Part shown: piece after piece, positions 17,501-24,677 of the stretch | How positions within the stretch are numbered: the first letter of the stretch is position 1 | Layout of the letters: each line of letters begins with the position of its first letter | The notes under the pieces: generated by a model | Database searches by the model: none | What the model was told of the DNA's origin: nothing | The model's input: only the letters and a program-made list of their open reading frames with translations | Position numbers and translations under genes: made by a program | NCBI RefSeq assembly: GCF_900113015.1 | Contig: NZ_FONV01000001.1 | Coordinates: 682,001-746,000 of the forward strand | DNA from: Actinoplanes philippinensis | GTDB taxonomy: Bacteria; Actinomycetota; Actinomycetes; Mycobacteriales; Micromonosporaceae | Length of the DNA: 64,000 nucleotides | Direction of reading: 5' to 3'

Positions 17501-19763
17501 CGAGGTTCGCCCAGAACTGCTCGGGCGTATCCGCATCCGGGAACCGGCACGCCATCCCGACGATCGCCAGCGCTCCCCGGTCGTCCCCGGCGGCGGCCGG
17601 AATCGCGGTGCCGGCCGGGGACCGTGGGCCGTCGGCGTCCGCAGGCTCAGCCTCGGCACTGTCGCCGGGCCGGGATTCCGTGGCGGAGCGGCGGCCGCCC
17701 GGAGCCCGGCCCTCTTCCGGAAACCCGTCCAGCAGCCGATCGGCGAGGGCCGGAACTGTCGCGCAATCCCGGAGCATCGCCGGATCGAGGGTACGGCCGA
17801 ACGCGTCCTCCAGCTCCGCCAGCACCTCCATCGCCTTCAGTGAGGATCCGCCGATCGCCAGGAAACGGTCGTCCGGTCCGATCGTGCCGACCGGCGTCCG
17901 GAGCACCCGCGCCCAGATCTCCCGGACGATCCGCTCCACGTCGGCCCGCCGCAACGGTTCCGTCGTCCCGGCCACGGCCATGGGCTCCACCACCTCCGAG
18001 GACAGCTCCGGCCGCACCTCCGGAGCAGATGATCCCGGCGCGGCGGCAGGATCGGGCGGCGGCGTGGGGGCGGTGGCTTCAGGGGTGGCCGGGGCTGTTC
18101 CGAGGCGCTCGCGGAAGGGGTGGCGGCGTAGCTTGCCGCTGGTGGTTCGGGTGAAAGCCGTCGTGGGGACGACCTCGACGTGGACGTCGTCGTGGGCCAG
18201 GGCCTCGGCGACCCGGGCCCGGATCCGGGCGGGGAGATCGGCCGGGGCGGAGCGGACCGCCGGGGCGGCGACGAAGACGGTCACTCGTTCGCGGCCGGAG
18301 GACGGGTCGGTGGCGCCGACGACGGCTGTCGGGCCGGGAGCCAGGCCGGGGGTCGCGGCGGCCACCTCCTCCAGGTCGGCGGCGTGGAAGTTGCGGCCGT
18401 TGATGAACAGCACGTCCTTGTGGCGGCCGGTGATCACCAGGCGGCCGGTGCGGAGGAAACCGATGTCACCGGTGCGGAGCCAGTCGCCGTCGAAGGCCGC
18501 GGCCGTCGCGGCCGGGTCGCGGTGGTAGCCGCGGGTGACGTTCGGACCGCGGACCTGGAGGTGCCCGACGAGACCGTCCTCCAGCACGGTGCCCTGATCG
18601 TCGACGACGCGCAGCTCGCAGCCGGGCACCGGATGACCGACATCCATCAGCAGCACCACCCGCGAGTCGTCCGGCAACGACGAGGGCAGGGCCGGCGGCG
18701 CCGGGACCGACGCGGCCGGGTCCGACGCGGCCGGGTCCGGCGAGGGCGTGGGGGACGGCGAGGGCGCGGAGGGCGGCGGGGACACCGGGAGGGCCACGCC
18801 CCGGGCCAGGGCGGCGCGGCTCAGCGCGACCGGCACGGCCGGCTCGCCGAGGGGTGGGCACGCCACGGCCACGGTGGCCTCGGCCAGGCCGTAGACCGGC
18901 TGCATCGCTCCCGGGCACAGGCCGGTCGGGCGCAGGCGGGTGGTGAAGGTCTGCCACACCGACGGGGAGATCGGTTCGGCGCCGACCATCAGCAGGCGGA
19001 CGCTGCTCAGGTCCAGGGTGTCCAGGAGCGGCTGCGGGACACGGCGGTTGACCAGGGCGAGGGCGAAGTTCGCGGCGGACAGGACGGTGGCCCGGTGCTC
19101 GGCCGCGGCGCGTAACCACAGTTCGGGGCGTTTGGCGAAGGCCAGGGGGCTGATCCGGACCTGGCGGCAGCGGGCGTACAGCGGGGCCAGGTGGGTGCCG
19201 ATCAGACCCATGTCGTGGAAGTACGGCATCCATGTCACGAACACGTCGTCGCTGGTCAGGGCACCTGCCCTGGCGGCCTGGGACAGGTTGGCGAGCACGT
19301 TGGCGTGGGTCAGCTCGACACCTTTCGGCGTTCCGGTGCTGCCGGAGGAGAACTGCAGGAACGCGAGGTCGTCCGCCCGTACCGGATGAGGGGTTGTCAA
19401 CGGGGACGCGGACCGCAGGTCGCGGGGGGACAGCAGGGTGCCGCCGGGCGTCGCGGTGTCGCCCGCCAGGGGCGGGCGGTCGAGGTGACGCCAGACGGCG
19501 GCGAGGCGGTGCGGCTCCGGCGGCAGAGGCACGGGTACGGCGCCCGCCACGATCGCGCCCCAGAACAGCGCGAGGAAGTCCCCGCCGTCGCCGGCCACGA
19601 TCGGGAGCGGGTCGCCGGGCGCCACTCCCGCCTCGCGCAGGCCGCCGCCGATGCGCAGCGCGTCGCCCAGAAGCTCGGCGTAGCTGACGAAACGGTCCGC
19701 GTGAACAACGCCCTGACCTGGCACTTCGGTCGTGGCACGGAGCAGCAGATCGGTCAGCGTCAT
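8502..19763 (-). CDS. PKS-NRPS hybrid megasynthase: FAAL-ACP-KS-AT-KR-ACP-C-A-PCP-C-acyl reductase-like
   Basis: A 3753-residue single-gene assembly line; the ATG at 19763 is chosen because AGGG lies 8 bases upstream. Domains by approximate residues: fatty acyl-AMP ligase 1-555 (SSGSTGTPKGVELTH, WMPYFHDMGLIG); ACP 610-685 (GGSSLKAM); KS 733-1130 (Cys885 in DTACSSALVAVH, HGTGTAVGDP); AT 1220-1545 (Ser1316 in GHSIGE; SHAFHS implies malonyl-CoA); KR 1720-1930 (IGGAGAIG, SSISS, GDYVAGN); ACP 1970-2045 (GLDSLTAV); C 2045-2455 (HHAAVDG); A 2460-2930 (YVIFTSGSTGRPKGV, NLYGPTETT); PCP about 2935-3010 (GGDSIGV); C 3018-3390 (HHLVGDG); terminal Rossmann domain 3395-3753. The last resembles acyl-ACP reductase, with GVGSIG and Cys3698 in MASCRLE. 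No DH, ER, TE or usual R domain is present. Inferred product: a malonyl-extended, beta-hydroxylated fatty acid joined to one amino acid, perhaps released as an aldehyde. A-domain pocket residues, read by eye as D-A-R-S-V-V-L-I-N-K, give no clear substrate. Confidence 0.93.
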   Translation of the reverse strand: MTLTDLLLRATTEVPGQGVVHADRFVSYAELLGDALRIGGGLREAGVAPGDPLPIVAGDGGDFLALFWGAIVAGAVPVPLPPEPHRLAAVWRHLDRPPLAGDTATPGGTLLSPRDLRSASPLTTPHPVRADDLAFLQFSSGSTGTPKGVELTHANVLANLSQAARAGALTSDDVFVTWMPYFHDMGLIGTHLAPLYARCRQVRISPLAFAKRPELWLRAAAEHRATVLSAANFALALVNRRVPQPLLDTLDLSSVRLLMVGAEPISPSVWQTFTTRLRPTGLCPGAMQPVYGLAEATVAVACPPLGEPAVPVALSRAALARGVALPVSPPPSAPSPSPTPSPDPAASDPAASVPAPPALPSSLPDDSRVVLLMDVGHPVPGCELRVVDDQGTVLEDGLVGHLQVRGPNVTRGYHRDPAATAAAFDGDWLRTGDIGFLRTGRLVITGRHKDVLFINGRNFHAADLEEVAAATPGLAPGPTAVVGATDPSSGRERVTVFVAAPAVRSAPADLPARIRARVAEALAHDDVHVEVVPTTAFTRTTSGKLRRHPFRERLGTAPATPEATAPTPPPDPAAAPGSSAPEVRPELSSEVVEPMAVAGTTEPLRRADVERIVREIWARVLRTPVGTIGPDDRFLAIGGSSLKAMEVLAELEDAFGRTLDPAMLRDCATVPALADRLLDGFPEEGRAPGGRRSATESRPGDSAEAEPADADGPRSPAGTAIPAAAGDDRGALAIVGMACRFPDADTPEQFWANLVAGRDSVTGVSRWPGGGHGAFLDDPAAFDAGCFGISDEEARLIDPHARIFLELAHEALEQAGYAGPRRKTRKIGIFAAVGESGYAEIVAEAEAGSTAGAFTLTGGLRNLIAARVAHLLDLRGPAITVDTACSSALVAVHLARRSLAAGDCDVAIVGGVNLNLTRTGETLLTAAQALSPTGRCRAFAADADGFVPGEGGAALVLTRLADAGDDRVLAVVRGSAVNNDGRSLSLMAPNPLLQREVIADAYRECGVDPADVTYVEAHGTGTAVGDPIEARSLAYAFPPRADGRARLLGSVKTNIGHLLNVAGLPALVKVILALQHRELPPSLHHDRPSPRFDLAAAGFEVVTARRPWTGPLVAGVNGFGFGGTNAHVILTAAAPAPEPLPPRDGPHLLTLSAPSEAGLRAVAARLATHLRNHPELRPADVCATASTARDDGPYRLAVVTHDDLAGRLATVEPRPLPPRPARVVFLFGGQGSQRPGQGARLYATAPVFRAVLDEVSAAAGPVAGRSVVAWCTDPDVPPAELARTEVTQPLVVAFGVAQAAQLVACGVRPAAVAGHSIGELAAAVTAGRLTAVEAVRLAVERGRRTAALTEPGAMLAVAASPAEIALDGVVVAAVNAPDRVVLAGSEAAVDRAAAHLERQGHRTRRLAVSHAFHSPAMTPVAEALAGLAPPAGVAVIPQLSTVTVEWEPSFDGAYLAAHAVGPVRFAEAVARLRTDGFDTMVEVGATVTLAPLVGATTVLPAGDDITEILGTAGELWLRGAPLNRAHLDTGTRRVPLPPYPFQRRRHWPTTPPTPPVLSLPTWVAAPLPAETGAGHATVVIAGSADPGDALNAITTVPRDGFLLLVTRDLFATGDNPPDPGHAIWSGLAMAFADENPHAAVRILDLSCADSPEAHRSALEQEITRPPVPGPAEIIARRSTHRLTRTFTPAPQGLTGEYSVPRVPAAAGRPAGEAPIAPRNGSYLIIGGAGAIGAEIARHLARRGRPTLLLAGRSAEPAALLAELRALGATADYRIADVAVEADVAALVAGRDFDVVLQAAGVVSPGSLRAKSAAEITAGVAAKVRGTIMLSRALGPRPPLVIALSSISSALPGLAGAVGDYVAGNAFLDTFAAAERAAGRPFVAVALPAVTGGGLATAHGLTPAGGALPIGQVPETLWAAAALGTAQVLVTSSAAALDRIGTLPAATAPQRQPPPLEPGRQQAGPAASGRDELVATVRELLAGPLEREPDGIGLDEPFLALGLDSLTAVDLVKELEKRLGRTLSTTLFFEYRTIGELADHLAGPVRFPFGPVQRAFVTTGRLYPEAPAYAYVRQILTGPVDAERLAHAFAELERRHPMLRVRFGPDGQHVAAPVPGRPAWFTVAPDAGVPDGEPYGEPAWEADLRNRVFDLGTEGPIRAVLAVEGERSRLVVVAHHAAVDGYSLAVLGDELWALYRGGELPPAPVATFAEHEAMRTGPSATDVDYWRTALAGFPRLVLPGDGDASYEPRGPYAVHQKALDPEVTRRLTATARDAGVSLFHLLLAGYVRCLARWSGQDAVPVSVARAGREARLPGVERMVGPFADTLPLLVRTRPGESATALAGRIRELWLTAEQHGSVSTIDLARALAADGAGPRTASPASFSFARFPNAGTTAAGVVATTAGTASAATRLGLVCFEAHGTLHFSWNHPVTWRTEAAVARLAEEHLAEITALARPRAGVVERIREQCRRAPGAIAVLTDGAPLTYRDLDVASDRLAGRLASGGSRRIGLLTGPGASTVIGVTGILKAGAAWVPMDAAHPPARLTSLLTRAGVSEVVHDAGTRAAAEALGPGFTLVDADAPGEHAPPPDTAGADGTAYVIFTSGSTGRPKGVTVSHRAMAGYLDWAITTFGYRPGDRLAQTASICFDASVRQILAPLLAGATVVCWDRDTVRDPELLVDRLIRDRVTVWSSVPTLWERLLTAAERSRADLSGLRWVHVGGEELSPAHVRRWFDLAGPGQRITNLYGPTETTINATWHLITERPADDVTRLPIGRPVGGAVIDVTGPDGEIWIGGDGLADGYLDDPEQTAAAFVERDGQRWYRSGDRGTLDADGVLWFRGRLDDQVKLHGHRIEPGEIEAVLRQHPAVDRVAVVVDRGRLTARVQSSSVDAAALRAYLRDRLPDYLLPARFEVVGELPLTVTGKIDRSRPVRGDTERLLAELWRRVLGVGSVGPEDDFFALGGDSIGVLELFTALAEHRTALPRPTVLYRHRTLAELAAVIDETPPGPAATGSVALGDFPVTPTQRGFLLADAIGAPSTWLAAPRLHGPLDVDRFRRAVNVLVARHPMLRTVFPGGARPPVQRELLTATAEIGYQATPRALGEELAAEREHRFDPAVWPLVRLRLLRYGPEEHVLLVHAHHLVGDGYSVALLMRELLALYDGAELPPLRATFREYVSRLEGMPAEIAPHDGGPIRLGGAIATATLTVDAAAATALRERAAAAGTTPFAPVLAAYHRALASVTGRPDPVIGVAVTGRDHAMPGLSRIFGPCATAVAVRPGPDAGPAEVAAAVTEARTRTFTAPQGWQHFFTHLDFGALGAPRDTTLRLSWDDADADLAVPPGTEVLLAVRPIDDGLRLTLRSRLPQPATDRLAAALADALDDRSAGRAATGTGRSRLDAGLVGYLPAPDHLPALTAALPEEIRQLVTGLDREAIRRMVFPGGRPRLLETVDTGLGRSGFIAVPRFADELSPATAGAPGPSLPELVAAAVDLAAGHGARTVSLAGMIPAHTGYGTAVHPYRQSDAHLTTGHAVTATAVVRTVMAALAARDRKLPDCVVAVLGVGSIGAASLSLLLARTDPPAKVILCDLPAATPRLVALAASLDVPAEVATAPDAVYRADVIVAATSSGPRTLDVNRLRPGTILVDDSFPHCFDVPAALARMRTAGDVLITGGGLLGCGDTVHESAPGLPAFARHLPGTMASCRLESLLHAAVPGLPLVDGPVTPEQAAAYWDALEAAGIGPAPLHLLNERLDTERDV

Positions 19764-19826
19764 GATCATGACCCTATCGACGGACGCAACCCTCAGTTCG
19801 TCCGGCGAGTGTCCGATCGTGAGGAC

Positions 19827-21782
19827 GTGCCGCAATTGTTCCTGCTGGCCAACGTCGTGATCATGGTCGCGTACGCGGCGATCATGGTGTCGATCGTGGT
19901 GCCCGTCCACCGGGCCGGGCAACTCGGGTCGAACAAACTCGCCACCGCGACCGCGATGATCTTCTTCAGTTGCGCGGTCGGGCACGGCCTGCACGCGGTG
20001 ATGGCGTGGCAGATGCTGAACACCCTGGACGACCTGCACAGGCACGGCGGGCCGGTGTGGTCGTCGGCGTCGGCGGCGTGGGACGCGTGCACCGCGGCGG
20101 TCGGCATCTACTACTGGTCTCTGCGACGTGGGTACGGCGTGCTGCTGCAGAAGGGCGCCATCTACATCGACCCGTGGGGGCAGTGGCGGCTGAACGAGGC
20201 GGACGCGCGGGAGCGGGCGGCCCGGGACCTGGCCGAGGCACACCAGGCGACGCTCGCCACGATCGTCGAGGACAGCGCCGACGCGATCATCGGGCTCACC
20301 CCGGACGGCACGATCACCGCGTGGAACGGCGGCGCGGAGCGGATCTTCGGCTGGGCGGCCGCCGAGGTGCTGGCACGTCCGGCGTCGACCCTGGCCGGAC
20401 CGGACGGCGCCGGGCAGCAGGAGGAGATGCTGGAGCGGATCAGAGGCGGGGAGGGCAGCTTCTCGTACGAGGGACGCCGTCTGCGCAAGGACGGCAGCCC
20501 CGTCGACGTGGCGTTCACCGTCACGCCGGTCACCGACCCGGGCGGCACCGTGATCGGGGTGTCGGTGATCGCCCGGGACGTGTCCGCCGAGAAGGAGGCC
20601 GCGGAACGTCAGCGAGCCATCCAGGAGCGCAGTGACCAGGCGAAACGGATGGAGAGCCTGGGGAACCTGGCCGGCGGGGTGGCGCACGACTTCAACAACA
20701 TCCTGGCGATCATCGCGAACTACACGGACTTCGTGATCGAGGAGACCCGGGAGCTGCCGCACGTGCAGGCCGATCTGGCGCACGTACGGACCGCGGTGGA
20801 CCGGGCCACCAGCCTGACCCGTCAGCTGCTCACCTTCACCCGCGGCGACGCCATCCAGTTGCGCGACGTCGATCTGAACGCGTCGATCGCCGAGGTGCAG
20901 GCGGTGCTGCAGCGCACCATCGGCGAGCACATCACGCTGATCGCGGTGCCGGCGCCGGCGCCGGTGTCGGTGCACGCCGACCCCGGCCAGGTGCATCAGA
21001 TCCTGCTGAACCTGGCGATCAACGCGCGGGACGCGATGCCGGACGGCGGCACCCTGGTGCTGGAGGCGAACGTGGCCACCCTGGACGGCGACGAGCTGAA
21101 CATGCAGCCGCCGCTGTCCGCCGGGACCTACGCGCGGCTGCTGGTCAGCGACACCGGCGAGGGCATGGCGCCGGAGACCGCGGCGCGGATCTTCGAGCCG
21201 TTCTTCACCACGAAGCCGCGGGGCCGCGGGACCGGGCTGGGGCTGGCCACCGTCTACGGGATCGTCGCCGAGGCGGGCGGCAGCCTCAACGTCTACTCCG
21301 AGCTGGGGGTGGGCACCACGTTCCGGATCTATCTGCCGATCTCGGCGGCCACCGGGGCGGCGCCGGCGGCGACCCGGGCGGAGAGCCCGCCGCACGGGGA
21401 CGGGCAGACCGTGCTCGTGGTGGAGGACGAGGTGGCGCTGGCCCGGATCATCACCCGGATCCTGACCGACGGCGGCTACCGGGTCCGGACGGCGGGTGAC
21501 GGGGCCGAGGGGCTGCGCGTCTTCCAGGAGCACGGCTGCGATCTGCTGCTCACCGACGTGATCATGCCGGAGATGACCGGGCCGAAGCTGGCCGAGCTGG
21601 TCCGGCGGGAGCGGCCGGAGCTGCCGGTGCTGTTCATGTCCGGGTACAGCAACGGGCTGCTCGGCACGACGCATGTGCTCGACGACGGGATCGCGTTCAT
21701 CGAGAAGCCGTTCACCAGCGGCGACCTGCTGCACAAGGTGGCCGCGACGCTGCACATGACATCTGTCATGGATGATCGCTGA
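19827..21782 (+). CDS. Membrane PAS-domain hybrid histidine kinase with receiver domain
   Basis: About 651 residues from a GTG at 19827; starts at 19809 or 19836 are also possible, and none has an ideal ribosome site. Order: three or so membrane helices (residues 1-110), PAS domain (about 150-265, ADAIIGLTPDGTITAWNGG), HisKA with His287 in GGVAHDFNNILAI, HATPase (NLAINARDAM, DTGEGM, GTGLGLATVYGIV), and a C-terminal receiver with phospho-acceptor Asp577 in LLLTDVIMPEMTG and Lys in EKPF. Such kinases sense redox, light or small ligands. It is divergent from the megasynthase with only 63 bases between starts, so shared control is plausible, but no output partner is adjacent. Confidence 0.88.
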   Translation: MPQLFLLANVVIMVAYAAIMVSIVVPVHRAGQLGSNKLATATAMIFFSCAVGHGLHAVMAWQMLNTLDDLHRHGGPVWSSASAAWDACTAAVGIYYWSLRRGYGVLLQKGAIYIDPWGQWRLNEADARERAARDLAEAHQATLATIVEDSADAIIGLTPDGTITAWNGGAERIFGWAAAEVLARPASTLAGPDGAGQQEEMLERIRGGEGSFSYEGRRLRKDGSPVDVAFTVTPVTDPGGTVIGVSVIARDVSAEKEAAERQRAIQERSDQAKRMESLGNLAGGVAHDFNNILAIIANYTDFVIEETRELPHVQADLAHVRTAVDRATSLTRQLLTFTRGDAIQLRDVDLNASIAEVQAVLQRTIGEHITLIAVPAPAPVSVHADPGQVHQILLNLAINARDAMPDGGTLVLEANVATLDGDELNMQPPLSAGTYARLLVSDTGEGMAPETAARIFEPFFTTKPRGRGTGLGLATVYGIVAEAGGSLNVYSELGVGTTFRIYLPISAATGAAPAATRAESPPHGDGQTVLVVEDEVALARIITRILTDGGYRVRTAGDGAEGLRVFQEHGCDLLLTDVIMPEMTGPKLAELVRRERPELPVLFMSGYSNGLLGTTHVLDDGIAFIEKPFTSGDLLHKVAATLHMTSVMDDR

Positions 21783-21827
21783 CTACGGCGACTGCCCGTC
21801 ACGTCCGCCACCGCGAACCATGGGGGC

Positions 21828-22760
21828 ATGAGCACACAGACGATCGAGGTGGACGGCCTCCGGCAGCGGTACGGGGATTTCGAGGCCGTCCGGGGCATCG
21901 GCTTCAGCGTCGGCGCCGGCCGGCTGTTCGCCCTGCTCGGCACCAACGGGGCCGGCAAGACCACCACGATGGAGGTTCTCGAGGGTTTCCGGCCGGCCGC
22001 GTCGGGGAGTGTGCGGCTGCTGGACGCGGACCCGTACCGGGACCGGCGGGCGTTGCGTCCCCGGGTCGGGATCATGCTGCAGGAGAGCGGCCTGATCGGG
22101 GATCTCACCGTCGCCGAGACGGTCGGCCTCTGGCGTGACCTGCACGCCGACCCGCTGCCGGCGGACGAGGCGCTGAAGAAGGTCGATCTCACCGACAGAT
22201 CGGGCATCGCGGTACGGCAGCTGTCCGGCGGGCAGAAACGACGCCTCGACCTGGCGCTCGCCATCGTCGGACGGCCCGAGGTGCTGTTCCTCGACGAGCC
22301 GACGACCGGCATGGACCCGGAGGCCCGGATCGGCACCTGGCGGCTGATCCAGGAGCTGGTCGCGGGCGGTACGACGGTGCTGCTCACCACCCACTACCTG
22401 GAGGAGGCGGAGCGGCTCGCGGACCGGATCGCGATCATGCATCGGGGGGAGATCCGGGTCGCGGGGACGGTGCCCGAGGTGGTGTCCGGGCACGGCGACC
22501 GGATCGCCTTCCGGGTGCCGGCGCACACCCCGATCGACGCGTTGCCGCTGCTCGACGGCCGGCCTGCGGAGATCGCCGTGACCGACGGCCTGCCCACCGC
22601 CCGCTGGACGGTCAGCGGCGGCGACCCGGACGGCCGCGCCCACCGGGCGGTGGCGGCGCTCGTGGCGTGGGCCGCCGAGCGCGGCGTCACCCTGGACCGG
22701 CTGTCGGTCCGCCCCGCCTCCCTCGAAGACGTCTTCCTGAGCATCGTGGAGTCCCGGTGA
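21828..22760 (+). CDS. ABC transporter ATP-binding protein (DrrA-like)
   Basis: A 310-residue ATPase with Walker A GTNGAGKTT, Q-loop QESGLI, signature LSGGQKRRLDLALAI, Walker B VLFLDEPTTGMDP and H-loop TTHYLEEAE, plus a C-terminal extension of about 80 residues as in DrrA-type drug and lipid exporters. Its stop overlaps the GTG of the permease gene. Together they form an ABC-2 exporter, followed at once by a two-component system that probably controls it. Export of the adjacent lipopeptide-type product is an attractive but unproven inference. Confidence 0.93.
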   Translation: MSTQTIEVDGLRQRYGDFEAVRGIGFSVGAGRLFALLGTNGAGKTTTMEVLEGFRPAASGSVRLLDADPYRDRRALRPRVGIMLQESGLIGDLTVAETVGLWRDLHADPLPADEALKKVDLTDRSGIAVRQLSGGQKRRLDLALAIVGRPEVLFLDEPTTGMDPEARIGTWRLIQELVAGGTTVLLTTHYLEEAERLADRIAIMHRGEIRVAGTVPEVVSGHGDRIAFRVPAHTPIDALPLLDGRPAEIAVTDGLPTARWTVSGGDPDGRAHRAVAALVAWAAERGVTLDRLSVRPASLEDVFLSIVESR

Positions 22761-23494
22761 AGACCGACCTCGCCCACATCCAGCGGCTGGCCCGGCTCGA
22801 CCTGGCCCTGATCTTCCGCAACCGGTCGGCGCTGACCAACGCCGTCCTCATGCCGCTCGCCGTCGCCGCGTTCCTGGTGTTCACCGCCGACCAGGGCGGC
22901 CGGGACAACGTCGAGTTCGTGCTGACCGGCCAGATCGCCGGCCTGCTGATGTTCGCCCCGCTGGTGAACCTGGCCGGCTTCTACACCAGCCGCCGCGAGG
23001 AGCTGGTGCTGAAACGGCTGCTCGGCGGGCCGGCCTCGGCAGCCGCGATCCTCGGCGGCAGCGCGGCCGGCGCGACGGTGGTCTACCTGCTCCAGGCGTT
23101 CGCCGTCGGGGTCGCGGCCGTGGTCCTGGGTTTCGGGCTGCCCGGCAACCCGCTGCTCGTGGTGGTCGCGGCGCTCGGCGGGGCGGCGGTGTTCGCGCTG
23201 CTGTCGATGGCGATCTCCGGGGTCAGCGCGTCCGGTGAGCTGGCGCAGCTGGCGACCGTACCGGTGATGCTGATCTGCTTTGTCCTCTCCCCCGTGATCG
23301 TGCCGCCCGGTGCCTTCCCGGAGCCGGTCCAGCGGGTCGCCGACTTTCTGCCGCTGACCCCGGTCGCCGATCTGGTGCGCGCCGGGTACGGCGCGGCGTT
23401 CGACTGGTCGTCGCCGGCCCTGCTGGCGGCGTGGGTGGCGGTCGCGGCGGTGCTGGCCCGGCGGTTCTTCCGCTGGGACCCGCGGCGCGGCTGA
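22757..23494 (+). CDS. ABC-2 type transporter permease
   Basis: A 245-residue membrane protein; the GTG at 22757 overlaps the ATPase stop (GTGA). It has six predicted membrane segments in ABC-2 order, the conserved region SRREELVLKRLLGGPAS after the second helix, and the C-terminal FLPLTPVADLVRAGYG motif typical of DrrB-type permeases. It should pair with the preceding ATPase in the cytoplasmic membrane. Substrate is unknown; the neighbourhood suggests a lipid-like or peptide-like compound. Confidence 0.9.
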   Translation: MKTDLAHIQRLARLDLALIFRNRSALTNAVLMPLAVAAFLVFTADQGGRDNVEFVLTGQIAGLLMFAPLVNLAGFYTSRREELVLKRLLGGPASAAAILGGSAAGATVVYLLQAFAVGVAAVVLGFGLPGNPLLVVVAALGGAAVFALLSMAISGVSASGELAQLATVPVMLICFVLSPVIVPPGAFPEPVQRVADFLPLTPVADLVRAGYGAAFDWSSPALLAAWVAVAAVLARRFFRWDPRRG

Positions 23495-23510
23495 AACGTA
23501 GGGTGTCGTC

Positions 23511-24677
23511 ATGACCGGCGCCATCCAGCGGGCCCAGCGCATCACCATGTGGAGCCTCGGCTTCAGCCTGCTGCTGGCCTGGATCGGTGGCGCCGCCGGC
23601 GTCGGCCTGGCCGTCACCGGGGGCCGGGTGTCGCCGCCGCGGCTGGCCGTCGCCGCGGTGGCGCTGCTGATCTTCAGCTGGTCGTCGATCCGGCTGGTCC
23701 GGGCGCTGTCGGTGTTCTGGCCGCGGCAGGCGCGCCGCAGCCGCATCGAGACCGCGATCTCCGGGGCCGCCGCGCTGACGATCCTGCTCGTGCAGGACGC
23801 CAACCCGGCCTCCTGGGGGATGGTCCTGGTGGCCTGGCTCGGCCTGGCCGCGGTCCGGACCGGCCGGCTGACGACCCTCCTGCTGAGCCTCGGCGCCATC
23901 GCGGCCGGGGTGATGATCAACGCGGTGAATCCGGGCCCCGATCCGGTGGGCGTCGAGGTCGCGCTGCTCATCTACGGAGTGCTGTGCCTGACCGTGCCGT
24001 ACGCGAACAAGCTCTGGATCTGGATCCTCGACCTGACCGAGCAGGCGCACCACAGCAAGGACGCGGAGGCCCGGCTGGCCGTCACCGAGGAGCGGCTGCG
24101 GTTCGCCCGTGACCTGCACGACCTGGTCGGCCACAGCCTGTCGGTGATCGCCGTGAAGAGCGAGCTGGCCGGCAAGCTCACCGCCATCGACGCCGGGCGG
24201 GCCGCCGAGCAGATGGCCGAGGTGCGTGCGCTGGCCCAGGACAGCCTGCGGCAGATCCGCTCGGCCGTCCGCGGATACCGGGTTCTCGACCTGGCCTCCG
24301 AGATCGCCAGCGTGCGGGCCATCCTGGAGGCCGACGGCATCCGCTGCAAGGTCGATCTTCCGGACGACGCCGTCGCACCGGCGGCCGCCGGACCGTTCGC
24401 CTGGGTGGTCCGGGAGTGCGCCACCAACATCCTCCGGCACAGTACGGCCACCTGGTGCACGGTCACCCTGTGGGTGGCCGACGGGTCGGCGGTGCTGGAG
24501 GTCGTCAACGACGGCGTGACCGCGGCCGTCGATCAGGCCGGCACCGGCCTGGCCGGACTCGCCGAGCGGCTCTCCGCCGTCGGTGGCGCCCTCACCGCCC
24601 AGCCCAGCGGTGACGGCCGGTTCGTGGTCCGGGCGACCGTCCCCGCCGCCGTCTCCTCCTCCTGGGAAGTCGCATGA
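23511..24677 (+). CDS. Sensor histidine kinase, HisKA_3 (NarL/DesK) type
   Basis: A 388-residue kinase. Residues 1-165 contain about five membrane helices with little extracytoplasmic sequence, so it may sense the membrane itself. The HisKA_3 box is RFARDLHDLVGHSLSVI with His203, and the HATPase carries VVRECATNILRHS and GTGLAGLAERL. It overlaps the response regulator gene by ATGA. The arrangement of exporter plus DesK/DesR-like pair is common for self-induced export or cell-envelope stress modules in actinomycetes. Confidence 0.92.
   Translation: MTGAIQRAQRITMWSLGFSLLLAWIGGAAGVGLAVTGGRVSPPRLAVAAVALLIFSWSSIRLVRALSVFWPRQARRSRIETAISGAAALTILLVQDANPASWGMVLVAWLGLAAVRTGRLTTLLLSLGAIAAGVMINAVNPGPDPVGVEVALLIYGVLCLTVPYANKLWIWILDLTEQAHHSKDAEARLAVTEERLRFARDLHDLVGHSLSVIAVKSELAGKLTAIDAGRAAEQMAEVRALAQDSLRQIRSAVRGYRVLDLASEIASVRAILEADGIRCKVDLPDDAVAPAAAGPFAWVVRECATNILRHSTATWCTVTLWVADGSAVLEVVNDGVTAAVDQAGTGLAGLAERLSAVGGALTAQPSGDGRFVVRATVPAAVSSSWEVA

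Noticed and set aside
19764..21755. Upstream extension of the megasynthase frame beyond 19763
   Set aside because: The extended part has no domain and lies opposite a convincing hybrid histidine kinase; the ATG at 19763 has a ribosome site and FAAL homology begins there.
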